A DNA stretch of 64,000 nucleotides from Nothophaeocryptopus gaeumannii (lineage: Eukaryota; Ascomycota; Dothideomycetes; Mycosphaerellales; Mycosphaerellaceae): the NCBI GenBank assembly GCA_031771865.1, contig JASISA010000027.1:2852001-2916000 (forward strand), written 5' to 3'. The position numbers and the translations under genes are program-made. Position 1 is the first letter of the stretch, and every line of letters begins with the position of its first letter. Positions 34,083 to 44,769 of the stretch are shown here, one piece after another. The notes beneath the pieces are model-generated. The model saw only the letters and a list, made by a program, of their open reading frames with translations, was not told where the DNA came from and searched no databases.

Positions 34083-34124
34083 CCAGCTTGGTTCCAGCTT
34101 GGGATCAGCTTGGTCCAGCTTGGT
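34083..34124. repeat. 10-11-bp tandem repeat, CCAGCTTGGT
   Basis: Four imperfect copies of a 10-11 bp unit containing CAGCTTGG, about 260-300 bp upstream of the DUF6699-like start. AGCTT at each unit could give regularly spaced sites, but no factor is known to me. Confidence 0.85.
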
Positions 34125-34748
34125 GCAGTGTCACTTGACCTTCGGCGTGAGAGTGCCTTCTGTCACGCTCCAAGGTGTGGTCACTGGTCTGATCTGATCT
34201 CGTGCTCACCTCCGAACAAGGCTAGCGTCTCATGCTCCCCGCATCCGCTTCTTCGTTTCTCCAGTTTCTCCAAAACCTACTGCGCGGGCGGGCCGGGCAG
34301 ATCATGCGAGGCGGACGGGAGTAAAGGTCAAAGGCTCTCACCAGTCGGAGGTACAGGAGCACACCGTCGACCTGTGGGAAACAGCTGTGTCGATAGGGGA
34401 GCAGAGAGCGTCTCTCCAAGCGCAGGGCAGCTTTCACTGCAGATGCTTGATAGATCATGCCACGCGGAGGTTGCCGCCCGGCAAGCTACCTCCTGCCTCC
34501 TATCATGCAGGAACATCTTGCACCTTCCAGGGTTCGCACGCTAGCGCTTCCGATATAGACATACCCGTGGGCCTTAGTACAGCAGGGCACGAGACATGGT
34601 GTGACTCTCCTTTGATTGGCAGCAGAAAGACGGTCACCAGCGGCTGGCTGCTGCTTGCCACATTTGCCTGCTCGTCCGAGTAGTCCTAGACATTCATTTC
34701 CAACCACCACCCCTTGAGCTCAGACACGAGGCCGCTGGAGATGTCGAT

Positions 34749-36329
34749 TTAGACATCATCATCACCATCCTCTTCCATATCTCCATCCTCAGACCCGAAG
34801 TGAAAGCCATCTCCTCGACCCCCGTCCCACTCAAGCTCGGGACACTGCTTTGTGTGTCCAAGCAAATAGCTTTTAAGAGCTTGCTCGTACGGGTCATCAA
34901 AGTCTGTACCTCTCGACAGAACGGAGAGTAGGGTGTCTTCGAGGGAATGATCCCACAGACATTCCATGTAGACCCGCTGCAGCTTGACCATCTGTGGCAG
35001 TTCAAGAATGGCTCGTCCGACATCTCTGATGAGCATGTCTCGCAGTTCAAGCTCCGTTAGAGTTGATGCATGACGGCTCAGAAACTTCAAAAGTGCGTCT
35101 GTCGCTACATTAGTTGCCAGCCGGAGTCGCTCAAGGGAAGGCCAGACAGTCTCGTCAGACATAAATAGCTCGTCTAGTTGCAATATTTCATCGTCTGGGC
35201 TTAGTTCATCGCCTGTAAATCTCAAGTCCAGATCCCGAACTTGAGATGCAGCATACAAGAATTCAAGCGTCTCACGCTGCAAAGTAGGCCCGTGGAATCT
35301 AGCAGACAGTGTGGCATGTGGTACATGTAGTCGGAGGGTAGTCACTTGTCGGAAAGCATCAACTCGCAAATGATGCCTCGCCCGAAGCTCCAACGTGTCC
35401 AGTATGGGTAGGCCACCGGCGTCAATCGGCTGGAAATGGAAAGACACCAGGGACTCATTGGCTGTCAGAGAAGCAGCACGCCGCTGAGCCTTTAAGAGAT
35501 CATTATACGATCCCAGATGGGAAGAGTGGACTTCAAACTGTGTGATCGGTTTAACGCCAGAAAAAGTAGAGCGAAAGCCGACGGCTTCAGTCAGCGCGAG
35601 AGCAGCACTGCCGCATGCCTTGACATAGCTTTCGTCGAAATGATCGACTTCATACTGCAAGTTGAGGGAGATTAGCCCCGTTTCAAGGTAAGCCGTTCCT
35701 TCTGAGCCTTCTCACCCGCCAATCGTCTGGCCCGACTTTGATTTTGTCACGCAAAGCCTTCCACACAGGCCATTCATTCGTTCTGCCGCCTGAGAAGGGA
35801 GTAGTCGGCTTGACGTGCGCTTCCGTGAGATTTGGCAGAACTGAGAGCAGCTCCTTCAGTCTCACGCCATGTTTGTTCTGCCGCCATGTTCGTTGCTGTC
35901 GCAGGACATCCAGGTAGGCCTTGAAGGAAGATTCAAGCTCCTCGGTGCTGAAGTTGTGCGCCTTCAACGACTTGTAGGCCCTTGCAGTGTCAACTGACGT
36001 GGTATTTGCAGGGCATGTCTTGCTTCTGGAAGCCAACCAGCTCCTGTAGTCCGGTCGATAGTTGATAGCCTTGGTCCAAACATCTTTGTCGAAGCTCGGC
36101 AGGATGTCGGAGAAGATTGTATATTTCTTGACATGCTTAGACAATGCTGACTGACAAAGACAGTCCAATCTTTCCAGTACGTCCTCAAACAATCCTTGAT
36201 AGAAGTGTTCGAAAGTACATGGGCTGCTCGCCACGTTGAGGCGTCCGTTCACGAGTCTGAGGTTCTTGAGTGAGGCATGATCGCAATTGTCAATGTCAAT
36301 GCCAGCAGCTCTTCCGGAAGACGGTCCAT
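34749..36329 (-). CDS. F-box-like / leucine-rich protein, apparent frameshift near N-terminus
   Basis: Two coding segments, about 36329-35716 and 35654-34749, separated by a 61-bp intron. From ATG 36329 the sequence reads MDRLPEELLALTLT, a clear F-box beginning. That frame then hits TGA at about 36253. The continuation NCDHASLKNLRLVNGRLNVA, exactly what should follow in an F-box, is in another frame. The switch is in the ATTGACATTGACAATTGC stretch at about 36285-36305. The downstream 480 residues are intact and contain leucine-rich segments (PSLERLRLATNVATDALLKF, LTELELRDMLIRDVG), ending in an acidic EEDGDDDV. Either a base is missing in the sequence, or the gene is damaged, or translation starts at ATG 36252 without the F-box. 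Intact members act as substrate adaptors of SCF ubiquitin ligases. Confidence 0.65.
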
Positions 36330-36591
36330 GGCGTAAATCCTTTTGCGGCGGCAGGGGATGTGTCGATGGTCAGAGGCAAAAAGGTGACATGGTCCGAGGG
36401 TCGCCTCCAGCCACAAGCCAACCTCCCCAGATTGACGCTCAGATTGGGTTTCGGGCATTGACCAACCAACTCAACACGCCGCGAAACTTGGACGCGATGT
36501 GAAGAGTCTGTAATCGACACCTATATACATGTAATGCTTATAACTCGGCAAACCCTACGTATTCGTTGTTCTTTCATACACATCTACAATC
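36330..36591. promoter_or_regulatory. short divergent promoter, F-box-like / SMR gene
   Basis: Only 262 bp separate the two start codons. No motif is claimed. Confidence 0.4.
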
Positions 36592-37438
36592 ATGTCTGCA
36601 GGATATCAACATCAGCGGCTGGGTGGTCACGGTAGGCAGGCATACATTGCTACGGTAAATTCTGAGCAGGGTCTAACCGAGCTTGACAGCCTTCAATCAC
36701 GGCCCATCCTCCGGCTCTGAGCAAGAGTACGACAGACTTCGGGATCTCGCGAGGAAAGAGCAAGGCCAGCATCAACATTATGCCGCCGAGGCACGGAAGG
36801 CATACGAGCAGGGTGATGGTGGAAGAGCGCATGAGATGAGCCAGCAGTCCAAGCAACACGCAGCCAAAGCCGACGAGTACAACAAGCAGGCTTCCGAATT
36901 CATCTTCCGCGAGAACAACGCCGTTGGAAAAGTCGCCGGCGACACGATTGATTTGCACGGACAGTTTGTAGAGGAAGCCGAAGAGATTCTGGAGCAGCGT
37001 ATTCGCTACGCGCAGCAGACTGGCCAATCGCACCTCCATGTGATCGTAGGCAAAGGCAACCATTCCCCAGACCACGTACAAAAGATCAAACCGCGAGTAG
37101 AACAGATCTGTCGCGAACTCAACCTCCAATATCATACCGAGCCTAACGCAGGTCGCATATTTGTTGACCTGAGTGATGGACATGGCGGACCAATGCCCGA
37201 CTACGACTACGCGCAGCACCATCAGCCCCAGCACCAGAATTACGGTCAACCGCACTACGAGACTGCATACCCAATGGGCAAGCCGCCGCAGTACGGCTAC
37301 CAGAACGGACAACAACAGATGCATTATGGCGGGAATCAAGGATATCCAGGACAGCCACAGCAGCAGATGCAGGTCCAAGAGCCCGAAGGAGATCAAGGAA
37401 TCAAATGCTGTGGTATCAAAATCTGCGTGGTCATGTAA
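36592..37438 (+). CDS. SMR-domain protein with DUF1771 and C-terminal CaaX box
   Basis: Two exons (36592-36631, 36690-37438; one 58-bp intron) give 262 residues. Residues about 22-90 are the helical DUF1771 segment (EYDRLRDLARKEQGQHQHYA, QSKQHAAKADEYNKQASEFI). Residues about 98-180 are an SMR domain with IDLHGQFVEEAEEILEQR, the core HLHVIVGKGNHS and AGRIFVDL. SMR domains bind or cut nucleic acid. A Gln/Tyr/Pro/Gly-rich tail follows, and the protein ends IKCCGIKICVVM. CVVM fits a CaaX prenylation site, and the CC before it could be palmitoylated, so a membrane-anchored SMR protein is predicted. The yeast relative may be YPL199C, from memory. Confidence 0.88.
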
Positions 37439-38874
37439 TAAATCTATTGAATTGGGGAAGAGCGTCGGGACGTTGCTTTGTACAGTACATTGGATACCCG
37501 GACCGTTTGTCCACACTTTTGCTGTGTAGCGCAAAAGTACATAAAACAGTTGTTGCGATGAGAAACAGACTCTTGAGGCTTTGCACCTTGCAGAATGGCA
37601 TCAAAGCGAAGTCGCAGTGTTACAGGAGTGATATCGATCCCGACGCTTTAGTCTCTCTACAAGGATCGTTCACCCTATCACCGGGTACTCTCTAGTGCCG
37701 CACCCGGGCCCGCAATGATGAGGAATCCAAAGGTCACGCAATAGCTACATTTAGCTGCATATTACAGTAATAATGAGAAAGCAGTCCTTTCCACGAACAA
37801 CCGCTCTCTCTTCTACTTCCGGAACCATTACGATTTCTCTGGTGACCATGTCGGCAGCAGTCGTGGACAAGATAACTTCATTCTGGGCCTTCTGCCCGTC
37901 TTCCGGCCAGATCAAGCTGTCAGTGCCTCCAACGTCAACCGCGACACCATCCAAGTCATCCAAGCCCTCTGCTCGTCAGAACAAGCCGACGTCCAAAGAG
38001 AAGTAATCAAGACAAGCCGAGAACCACAAGCCATGGCTGCAAAGAATATGTATCCCTTCAGAGACTCGTCGTACGGAACTCTGTTGCCAGCGAGGTGTCT
38101 ACGCATGCCAGAGCGCAGCCGCCTTCCGGAACTGTCTGCAAAGCGTTGGAGAGGTATACGGTGGACGATATCATGAAGCTGGCATAGCTCACCTAACCGA
38201 ACCTCAAAGGGAGCCGGATCCAAGTGTTTTCACCTCGATATCGGCAAAGCTATCACAAGTTGCTGAACCTCGGTGGCTGGGAGGAGGTCGCGGAAGTCAC
38301 GTAGACTTTTGACCTGGCGGAGGAGCATCATCATCACTGAAGGGGGTTGTGTTCTGAGGATGGCTAGAAAGGGATTTGAACTGTTGTGAATTTGTTAGAG
38401 AAACTGCTGTCGTCGCCGTCGGGGCTTGATCGATAGAGTGTGCGGATCCTTTCTCTGCCCGTCCGTTGTCAATGGCAGCCATACTTCGAAAATTGAAAAG
38501 CTATGGAACAAATGATTGCAAATTCGTTATTACAAGAAAGGAGCACTCCTATGAAACGCCAGAAAGACTATAGTAGCCTTCCCTTCTTCCGATCCATTGT
38601 CGTTATCGTCTCATGCTGTAATAGTCGTCGATCTCGTAGCGCATATTGCGTGTCCGCAAACGTCTGCCGATGGTATCTCTTCATGCAACCCTCTCCAATC
38701 TCATGCATCATATCCTGGTCGCTTTCTGGTCGTTAAAAGGCGTGGATCTAGTCGTCGAGAAGTGTGTCGCTGCTAATAAAAGAGAAAAAGTAAAGTTCAT
38801 CGGTGAGGCCGGCCAAAGGGGTCGCATTCGCGAGGGTGGCGACCAACGTCGTACGCGAGATTTTCGAGGGAAGG
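37439..38874. other. convergent intergenic region with a start-less open frame
   Basis: 1.4 kb between the 3' ends of the SMR and DUF3824 genes. From the stop near 37742 to a stop near 38178 one plus-strand frame stays open for about 144 codons without a usable start until 38033. It reads protein-like (RSLFYFRNHYDF, RDTIQVIQALCSSEQADVQ). A neighbouring frame ends CKALERYTVDDIMKLA before its stop near 38187. This may be a gene relic or a gene with unrecognised exons. Confidence 0.3.
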
Positions 38875-40928
38875 CTAATACCTCTTACTCCCGCCTCCCG
38901 CGTATGGATTGCCACTCTGGTCGGCTGTTGGCGCGGCATTGGGAGCTTGCGGCAGATACCCGTTCTGTTGCATGTTGTAACCCATCGCAAGCTGTGGGTT
39001 CTTCTCCAGAATGTTCATCATGCGCTCATGTCTCTCGCGTTCTTCCTGCTTCTGTCGTGCGATACGCTTCTTGCGCCGTAGCGCTTTCCGCTTCTCGAGT
39101 TCTTGAATTTCACGTCTGCAGACAGAGCGAGTCAGCAAGAGCTTCGTATGAATAATCTAAGGAATCTGGCCGAATCATACCTCTGTTCGTTCATCTCTTT
39201 CCACTCCGAAAAGGCACCCTTGATACCCAGCGCCGCAATACCAACAGCTGCAGCATCTTGGATCCAAGCCTTCGTTTGTTTTTTGCGAGCCTCTTCAGGG
39301 CTCATTTCACCTTCTGCGACCAATCGATGCCTCTTTTCATGAGCCTCCATACTCGAATACACACCGTGAGCTGCATGAATCGTCGCCACCGTAGCGAGAC
39401 TGGCCGTGATGAGTTCCTTTCCACGCATATGCTTCCGGGTCTTTTCCATGTCAGTGGTGCTACTAGAATCACTGGAATCGTTCTCGACGTCTTTGTTGGA
39501 TTGGTTGGATTTGGCCAAAGCGCCCGCACCCGCGCCTGCGGCGCCTGCTGTAGCGAGGTCGCGGCTACGACTAGTACCGCGATCGTCCTGACCGGAAGCT
39601 CCGCCGGTCCGGCGAGTACTGCCGGTATCTGACTCTGGTGAGCGGCGCCTATCACGTCGGCGGGTGCGGGAGGGCACATACGAGTCTGCGCTCGAGGAGC
39701 GGGATGGGGAGCGCTTCCGCGACTTGGATCGGACTCGGTCATAGACTGCCTTGCCCGCCGCAGCCAGAGCACCTGCACCGACCAGGCCTTTCAAAGCCCC
39801 GTTGCCTCCTCCACCACCTGCCTCGGATGGTGCACCGCCTCGAGATTGAGACCGGCCTCGGAACCTGTCGATGATGCTGCGGCTGCGTGATCGAGGACGA
39901 GAATCGGGAGACATATCTCTGTCGTCGACACCGCGACCACGAGGCTTGGAAACAGGACCATTTGCCAGACGGTTGGCGGCTAGACCTCCAATGACAGCCT
40001 CTGCAAGGTGTCGCTTGGATTTTTTGTCCGGATTGCGGTCGATGAGCCCGTCGATGCCGCCGGCGCCCAGCGCTGCAGTTGCAATACGTCGGCCCTTGTC
40101 TCCAGTCCAGGGGCCAGCTTCCTTCCGAGAGCGGAACGCCTCGACAGCGCCGGCAACGAGTGCAGCCTGAGCAGCCTGGGCCCATTTACGCTCACTTCTG
40201 CCCTTGTCCTTTGGTCCTCGAGAGCGACTGCGGCTGCCGTCTGAGGAGTATCCACGCCGGCTGCGAGCGCCACGAGAGCGTGACCGAGCAGAGCGAGCGC
40301 CGCGAGAACCGGAGCGCGACCGATCGCGGTCCTTGTCTTTGCTGCCCAGAACACCGCCAACGAGGCCGCCGAGGCCAAGACTCTCGACGAGCTCACCTAC
40401 GCCGGACTTGCGACGCTCGGGCTTACGTGGTGGTGAACGGGAATACTCTGAGTCGTAGTCGCGGTCGTCACGGTGTCGGCGGCCGCGGTCATGTCGTCGT
40501 CCAGCGGCGTATCCAGCGGCGCCGGCAGCAGCTGGGCCTGCGTAGTCGGTGTATCGATCGTCGTTGTCATCGGAGTAACGTCTTCCGCCGACAGCACTCT
40601 TGCTACGGCGCGTGGCGTAGTCGTCGTAGCCGCGATCATAGCCACGGCCTGGCGGAGGAAAGTCGCGCGGAATGTCTTCGATGCTGTCGTCGCGGCCGCG
40701 ATGAACGAGCTCCGCTCCACGTGGGCCGGGGCCTTTGCCTCGCTCAATGTAGGTCTCTTCGCGCACGTAGTCTGGTTCGTCTCTCTCACGTGGACGGGTG
40801 CGAACCTTGGAAGTGACGGTCAGCGCTGCAGGTGGGGTGCGGAGCATTGTGGTTTGATCAGCAGTTTCACTTACGCTGCGGTAGCGACGTGGCTCGTCGT
40901 CGTAGTAGCTGTCGCCGTAGGTGCTCAT
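38875..40928 (-). CDS. DUF3824-type Arg/Ser-rich protein
   Basis: Three exons (40928-40875, 40805-39181, 39115-38875; introns 69 and 65 bp) encode 639 residues. The first in-frame ATG is 40928 (MSTYGDSYYDDEPRRYRS). The protein is dominated by Arg/Asp/Tyr and RS dipeptides (RSRSGSRGARSARSRSRGAR), interspersed with Gly/Ala-rich hydrophobic helices typical of DUF3824 repeats: LVESLGLGGLVGGVLG, AAQAALVAGAVEAFRSRKE, LKGLVGAGALAAAGKAVYDR. The C-terminal third has a helical HAAHGVYSSMEAHEKRHRLVAEG segment, then KKQTKAWIQDAAAVGIAALG and a Lys/Arg/Glu coiled coil. The biochemical role is unknown. Intron 1 is a multiple of three with no stop, so a retained form would add 23 residues. Confidence 0.85.
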
Positions 40929-41991
40929 GGCGGAGGTCGGTGGCCGATGGCCAGTAAGGCGAGAGCGGTGTTGTGCAGGACGAGGTTGGCGGTAGCGGTA
41001 CAGCGGTGTTGGCAGAGGTAGAAGAGAGGAACAAGATATTGAGGTGGTGAAGTTGGTAGGCAAGGCAGGGCCGGCTGAATTAGGTTTGCATGTGCAAGTT
41101 AGGTGGGATGTTTCAGCAGCGGGCGCTGAGAGAGTTCACCTGAATCACCTCAGAGCGAGGCGAGGCGATGTGGGCTGTGGGCAGTGGGCAGTGCCGGTGA
41201 CGAAGAAGGTTCAGGGATGGCGGGGCGGCCGCTGCTGCCAAGTGAAGAAGAAGTGTTAGAGGTACGAGTGACGTATGACGTGCAGCAGCAGCCCGCCCCT
41301 ATGTGCTCCAACAGAATTCGAGCACGAATGATGAGAAGGAACGAGCAAGCTATGGAACCCTCTCGTTGATGCATCAATCAATCCAGCTGAAAGCACCAGC
41401 ATTGGGCAGGCATACCCTGGCCGAAGCACGCGGATCCGCGGGCGTTGCGCGTGGAAGATGAGACGGCAGCGTGGTCTAGGCAACGGCCGACGCAGACAGC
41501 CAAAGAAGGATACGACGCCTGCGACAGCGCGAGTTGCAGTGGTTTTCGGACGGTATCAGAGACAATGGGAGTGGCCTGGCAAATACCGCTTGATGCAATT
41601 TCCGCCGCTCCAGGCCCGACCCTTTAAGCACACTGCCTTCGCTACTGTTCGATGCTCACGTTGCGTGTGTGCATATCCTTTGATTGCTATAGAGCGGTAG
41701 GCCGGGCTAGGACACGAGCTGTCCTCTCAATTGCTCACATCAAAAACTGTATGCGCGTCGCTCACTGCCCGCCGCCAGTGCTAGGCCCCCTTTTCTGGCC
41801 TCCACACTGTGCGAGAGCTGTTGCCGCACTTTTCCGATTTAATCACCACCTTGCCATTGACTCTTGGCTCTCACCAAGAATATACCGAGACTGCGACCAA
41901 GACTGCACTGCGGACAGCGCCGGCCGGAGAGCACAGTATCAGGCAGCCGCCATCTCCGAGGCGAAACCTAACGGCCTCCTTCGTCACATCC
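40929..41991. other. divergent intergenic region
   Basis: 1.06 kb between the DUF3824 gene and the kynurenine formamidase-like gene, containing both promoters. The frame open upstream of 41992 has no ATG. No gene seen. Confidence 0.5.
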
Positions 41992-42966
41992 ATGGCACTG
42001 ACTCCCGGGGAAGCCACCGATGAGTGGCCCCAGTTTCGCAAGAACATTCACTACAGCGACGACAGCAAGCTGAACACGCTTCAAACTTGCATCCCTCGCC
42101 CGACGTCGGCCAACGATCCGAAGCGCATCTGGGTAAGTCATATCTATGTCTCGCGAACAAAACATATGCTGACCCGCAACGTCGAGATCGTGTACATCCA
42201 CGGCGGCGCCTGGTTTGACCCGGAACAAACGGCCTCTACGTTCGACAAAGCCCAAGCTATACTGCTCGACTCTCCACTGGCCGAGGACATAGCCGGCTTC
42301 GCTTCTATCAACTACCGCCTCTCGCCAGCGCCCTCTCATCCGTCCAATCCGTCCAACCCGGGAGATCCAGCACGCAATGCAAGACACCCCGAGCACATCA
42401 ACGATGTCTTATCGGCGATTCTCCACCTCCAAGAGACTTATCGGTTCGAAGATCGCTATGTCTTGGTTGGCCACTCTTGTGGAGCATTTCTGGCCCTCCA
42501 AGTTGCCATGAAGCGGTACTGGGGAGTTCAGTACGAGTCGACTCATGCGCTTGAGATGAACGTCGTCCCTCCAATTGCAGTCTGTGGCGTCGAGGGTCTT
42601 TACGACCTACCAGCCCTGGTGAAGTATCACCACAAGGAGTCACTTTACCGCAACTTCGTCGAGTCTGCTTTCGGGCCGCGGGAAGATGAATGGGCCGCGT
42701 CCAGCCCAACAAGTTCCGATCTCAATCACAATTGGGACAATGGAGAGCTTGTGGTCATCGCTCATTCACGAGGAGATGAGTTGGTGGAGTGGGAACAGCC
42801 CGAGCTGATTCTGAAGTCTTTGACTGAGCAAGGCTTCCAGAGTGATGGAGACCGGAGAATCAAGCTGCTCGAGCTTCAAGGCAAGCATGACCAAGTGTGG
42901 CAAGAGGGTACGGAGGTGGCGAGAGCCATTGGTTTCACGGTCAGGGAAGTCCTGAGTAAATCGTGA
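41992..42966 (+). CDS. BNA7: kynurenine formamidase-like alpha/beta hydrolase
   Basis: Two exons (41992-42132, 42187-42966; one 54-bp intron) give 306 residues. The oxyanion-hole motif HGGAW lies at about residue 52, right after the splice join, and marks the formamidase branch of alpha/beta hydrolases. The nucleophile elbow is GHSCGAF near residue 145. The acid and histidine of the triad are probably in HSRGDELVEWEQ and GKHDQVW near the end. Kynurenine formamidase hydrolyses N-formylkynurenine in tryptophan breakdown to NAD. The intron length is a multiple of three and stop-free, so the unspliced message would encode an 18-residue insertion before the HGGAW motif. Yeast Bna7 is shorter. Confidence 0.85.
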   Translation: MALTPGEATDEWPQFRKNIHYSDDSKLNTLQTCIPRPTSANDPKRIWVSHIYVSRTKHMLTRNVEIVYIHGGAWFDPEQTASTFDKAQAILLDSPLAEDIAGFASINYRLSPAPSHPSNPSNPGDPARNARHPEHINDVLSAILHLQETYRFEDRYVLVGHSCGAFLALQVAMKRYWGVQYESTHALEMNVVPPIAVCGVEGLYDLPALVKYHHKESLYRNFVESAFGPREDEWAASSPTSSDLNHNWDNGELVVIAHSRGDELVEWEQPELILKSLTEQGFQSDGDRRIKLLELQGKHDQVWQEGTEVARAIGFTVREVLSKS

Positions 42967-43150
42967 AGCCCTGAGCATGGCATGGATCGGAGTTCAAGCC
43001 CTAACAGAGCACCGATAGATTGGAGGAGAGCGTTTTTGGGGCGTTTCTTTGTTTCTGTGAGATACCCGCATCTTTTCGACCGCTCAGCAGTTTTGGCATC
43101 AAGCTTCAAACTAATATAGGGCTGATGTTTCGACGTAAAGCGGGAACTCA

Positions 43151-43243
43151 GCAAATCGATTCGGCTGCAAAAGGGTAGTAGCCTGCACGCGTACACGTGA
43201 TGCTGCTGGATTACTATTACTGCAGAAATATCGTCTTACTAGT
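43151..43243 (+). repeat. direct repeat copy 1, possible transposon relic
   Basis: About 93 bp matching 43467-43557 in the same orientation. Shared blocks include AAATCGATTCGGCT, GTAGTAGCCTGCACGCG and GCAGAAATATCGTCTT. Most differences between the copies are transitions. Confidence 0.75.
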
Positions 43244-43466
43244 CACGGAGCTTAGGAGCGACGCCCCATCGCTCAGCCTTATGTCCTTTAGTCTTGCTGT
43301 CTTGCTGTTGTCTTGCTTGTATTAGCTCTAAGGTGGCCACCCTCCTTCAGTACTCGAGGCTAAACGCTAAGGACGATATTAACAGGGGTATTGAAATCGT
43401 GTACGACTTCAAATTCTCGAAAGGTAATATAGGAACTACTAGACCGACCGCCTTACCTCCGGCTCT

Positions 43467-43557
43467 AGTAAATCGATTCGGCTATAGAAGAGTAGTAGCC
43501 TGCACGCGCATAGGTAATACTACTCGATTGCTATATGCAGAAATATCGTCTTGCTAA
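43467..43557 (+). repeat. direct repeat copy 2, AT-shifted
   Basis: Partner of 43151-43243. Where the copies differ, this one mostly has A or T in place of G or C (e.g. GATGCTGCTGG versus AATACTACTCG), as expected after repeat-induced point mutation. Confidence 0.75.
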
Positions 43558-43943
43558 TTCCTAGCCGCCGCCCAACTCGTGCAGCTGAGAGAACCGATTC
43601 CGAACGCATAACCACACCAAAAAAAAAAGGTTACACAATACGAAACGACACCCGCACCCTATTATCCCAACTTCGAAGCTCGGACGATCCTCTATACTGC
43701 CATCAAATTCATCAGAGGAACGCTAGAGGACTTTGGCCATCCCAGCAGGATTACAATGGGCACTTGGTATACACAACGAATGTGGGGTCAATCATTGTCG
43801 ATCAACTCTTGTCAGCAATGCCCGCATTAAGCGTCACGTCAGCCCCTCCTCACGTTCATGGACTTATAAAGACCTTTGCATCTGACTGCATTCTCCTCTT
43901 GACCAACATCTACAATCGTATGATCGGCTCATGCTGAAGAGTC

Positions 43944-44621
43944 ATGTCTACCAATGGCAATACCACACCAAAGGTCAAATCGCCATCCAAGTTGGCCCAC
44001 ATCGTTCTCCGAACCAACAAGTTCTCCCAAATGGTCCGGTACTGGAAAGATTTTCTCGGCGCACACGCTGTATTCGAAAATGAGATGATCTCGTTCATCA
44101 CGTATGACGATGAGCATCATCGCATCGCTATCATCAGCAAGCCTGATATCGACAACAACGCTGGCAAGACAACTGGGTTGGAGCATATTGCCTTCACATT
44201 CGATACTTTATCAGACTTGTGTGAGGCGTACAAGTCTAGGAAGGCTCTGGGGATTAAACCTGGTTGGTGCGTTGTAAGTGGAGACGTCCAATCGGAATTA
44301 CACATTCATGCATTCTGATTGCCATTTTAGAACCACGGACCAACCACCTCGATGTACTATTGCGACCCAGACGGAAATCAAATCGAAACCCAGGTCGATA
44401 ATTTTGACGATCCGGATGAAGCGACCAAGATGATGGCTTCCGAGGCTTTTGGGAGAAATGTGCTGGGCGCCGATTTCGACCCCGAAGAATTTTGTCGCAA
44501 AGTCGAGGAAGGCGAGGACGAAGCGACTTTGAAGCAGAGAAAGGACGTCGGGCCCAGGGGCTTGGATGATTATCACAAGATCCAGGAATCTATGATGAGG
44601 AGCAAGACTGGAGTGGCTTGA
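43944..44621 (+). CDS. glyoxalase-fold (VOC) dioxygenase-like protein
   Basis: Two exons (43944-44273, 44331-44621; one 57-bp intron) encode 206 residues. The start MSTNGNTTPKVKSPSKLAHI leads into the first beta-alpha-beta unit. Candidate metal ligands of the vicinal oxygen chelate fold are visible: His in KLAHIVLRTN, His in GLEHIAFTFD, and Glu in GNQIETQVDNF. The C-terminal 60 residues (DDPDEATKMMASEAFGRNV, VGPRGLDDYHKI) recall fungal proteins annotated as catechol-type extradiol dioxygenase or glyoxalase family. Substrate unknown; an aromatic ring or a reactive aldehyde is possible. Confidence 0.8.
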
Positions 44622-44769
44622 TAGAATCCGTGGATTTCTTCTGTCGATCTAGCTGAGGAAACAATAGGACATTAGAGAATCGCAACCGGTGAGCTTCCCT
44701 CATAGCTCAAAGCTTGAATGCATCAGCAAACTTCTCAATGACTTGAAGCCGATCCAGAATCAAGAGGCT

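Larger units (their letters stand above)
33824..34748. other. intergenic with short tandem repeats
   Basis: Upstream region of the DUF6699-like gene and 3' flank of the F-box-like gene. Two small tandem repeats at 33913-33942 and 34083-34124 are listed separately. No gene seen. Confidence 0.5.
42967..43943. other. intergenic, holds a degenerate direct repeat
   Basis: 977 bp between two plus-strand genes. The centre, 43150-43560, carries an imperfect direct repeat (listed separately) and CTAGTA/TAGTAG-rich sequence unlike its surroundings. No coding capacity. Confidence 0.5.

Noticed and set aside
36650..37534. 294-codon minus-strand frame opposite the SMR gene
   Set aside because: It is the antisense of a clear SMR/DUF1771 coding sequence, and its Leu/Val-rich composition comes from that.
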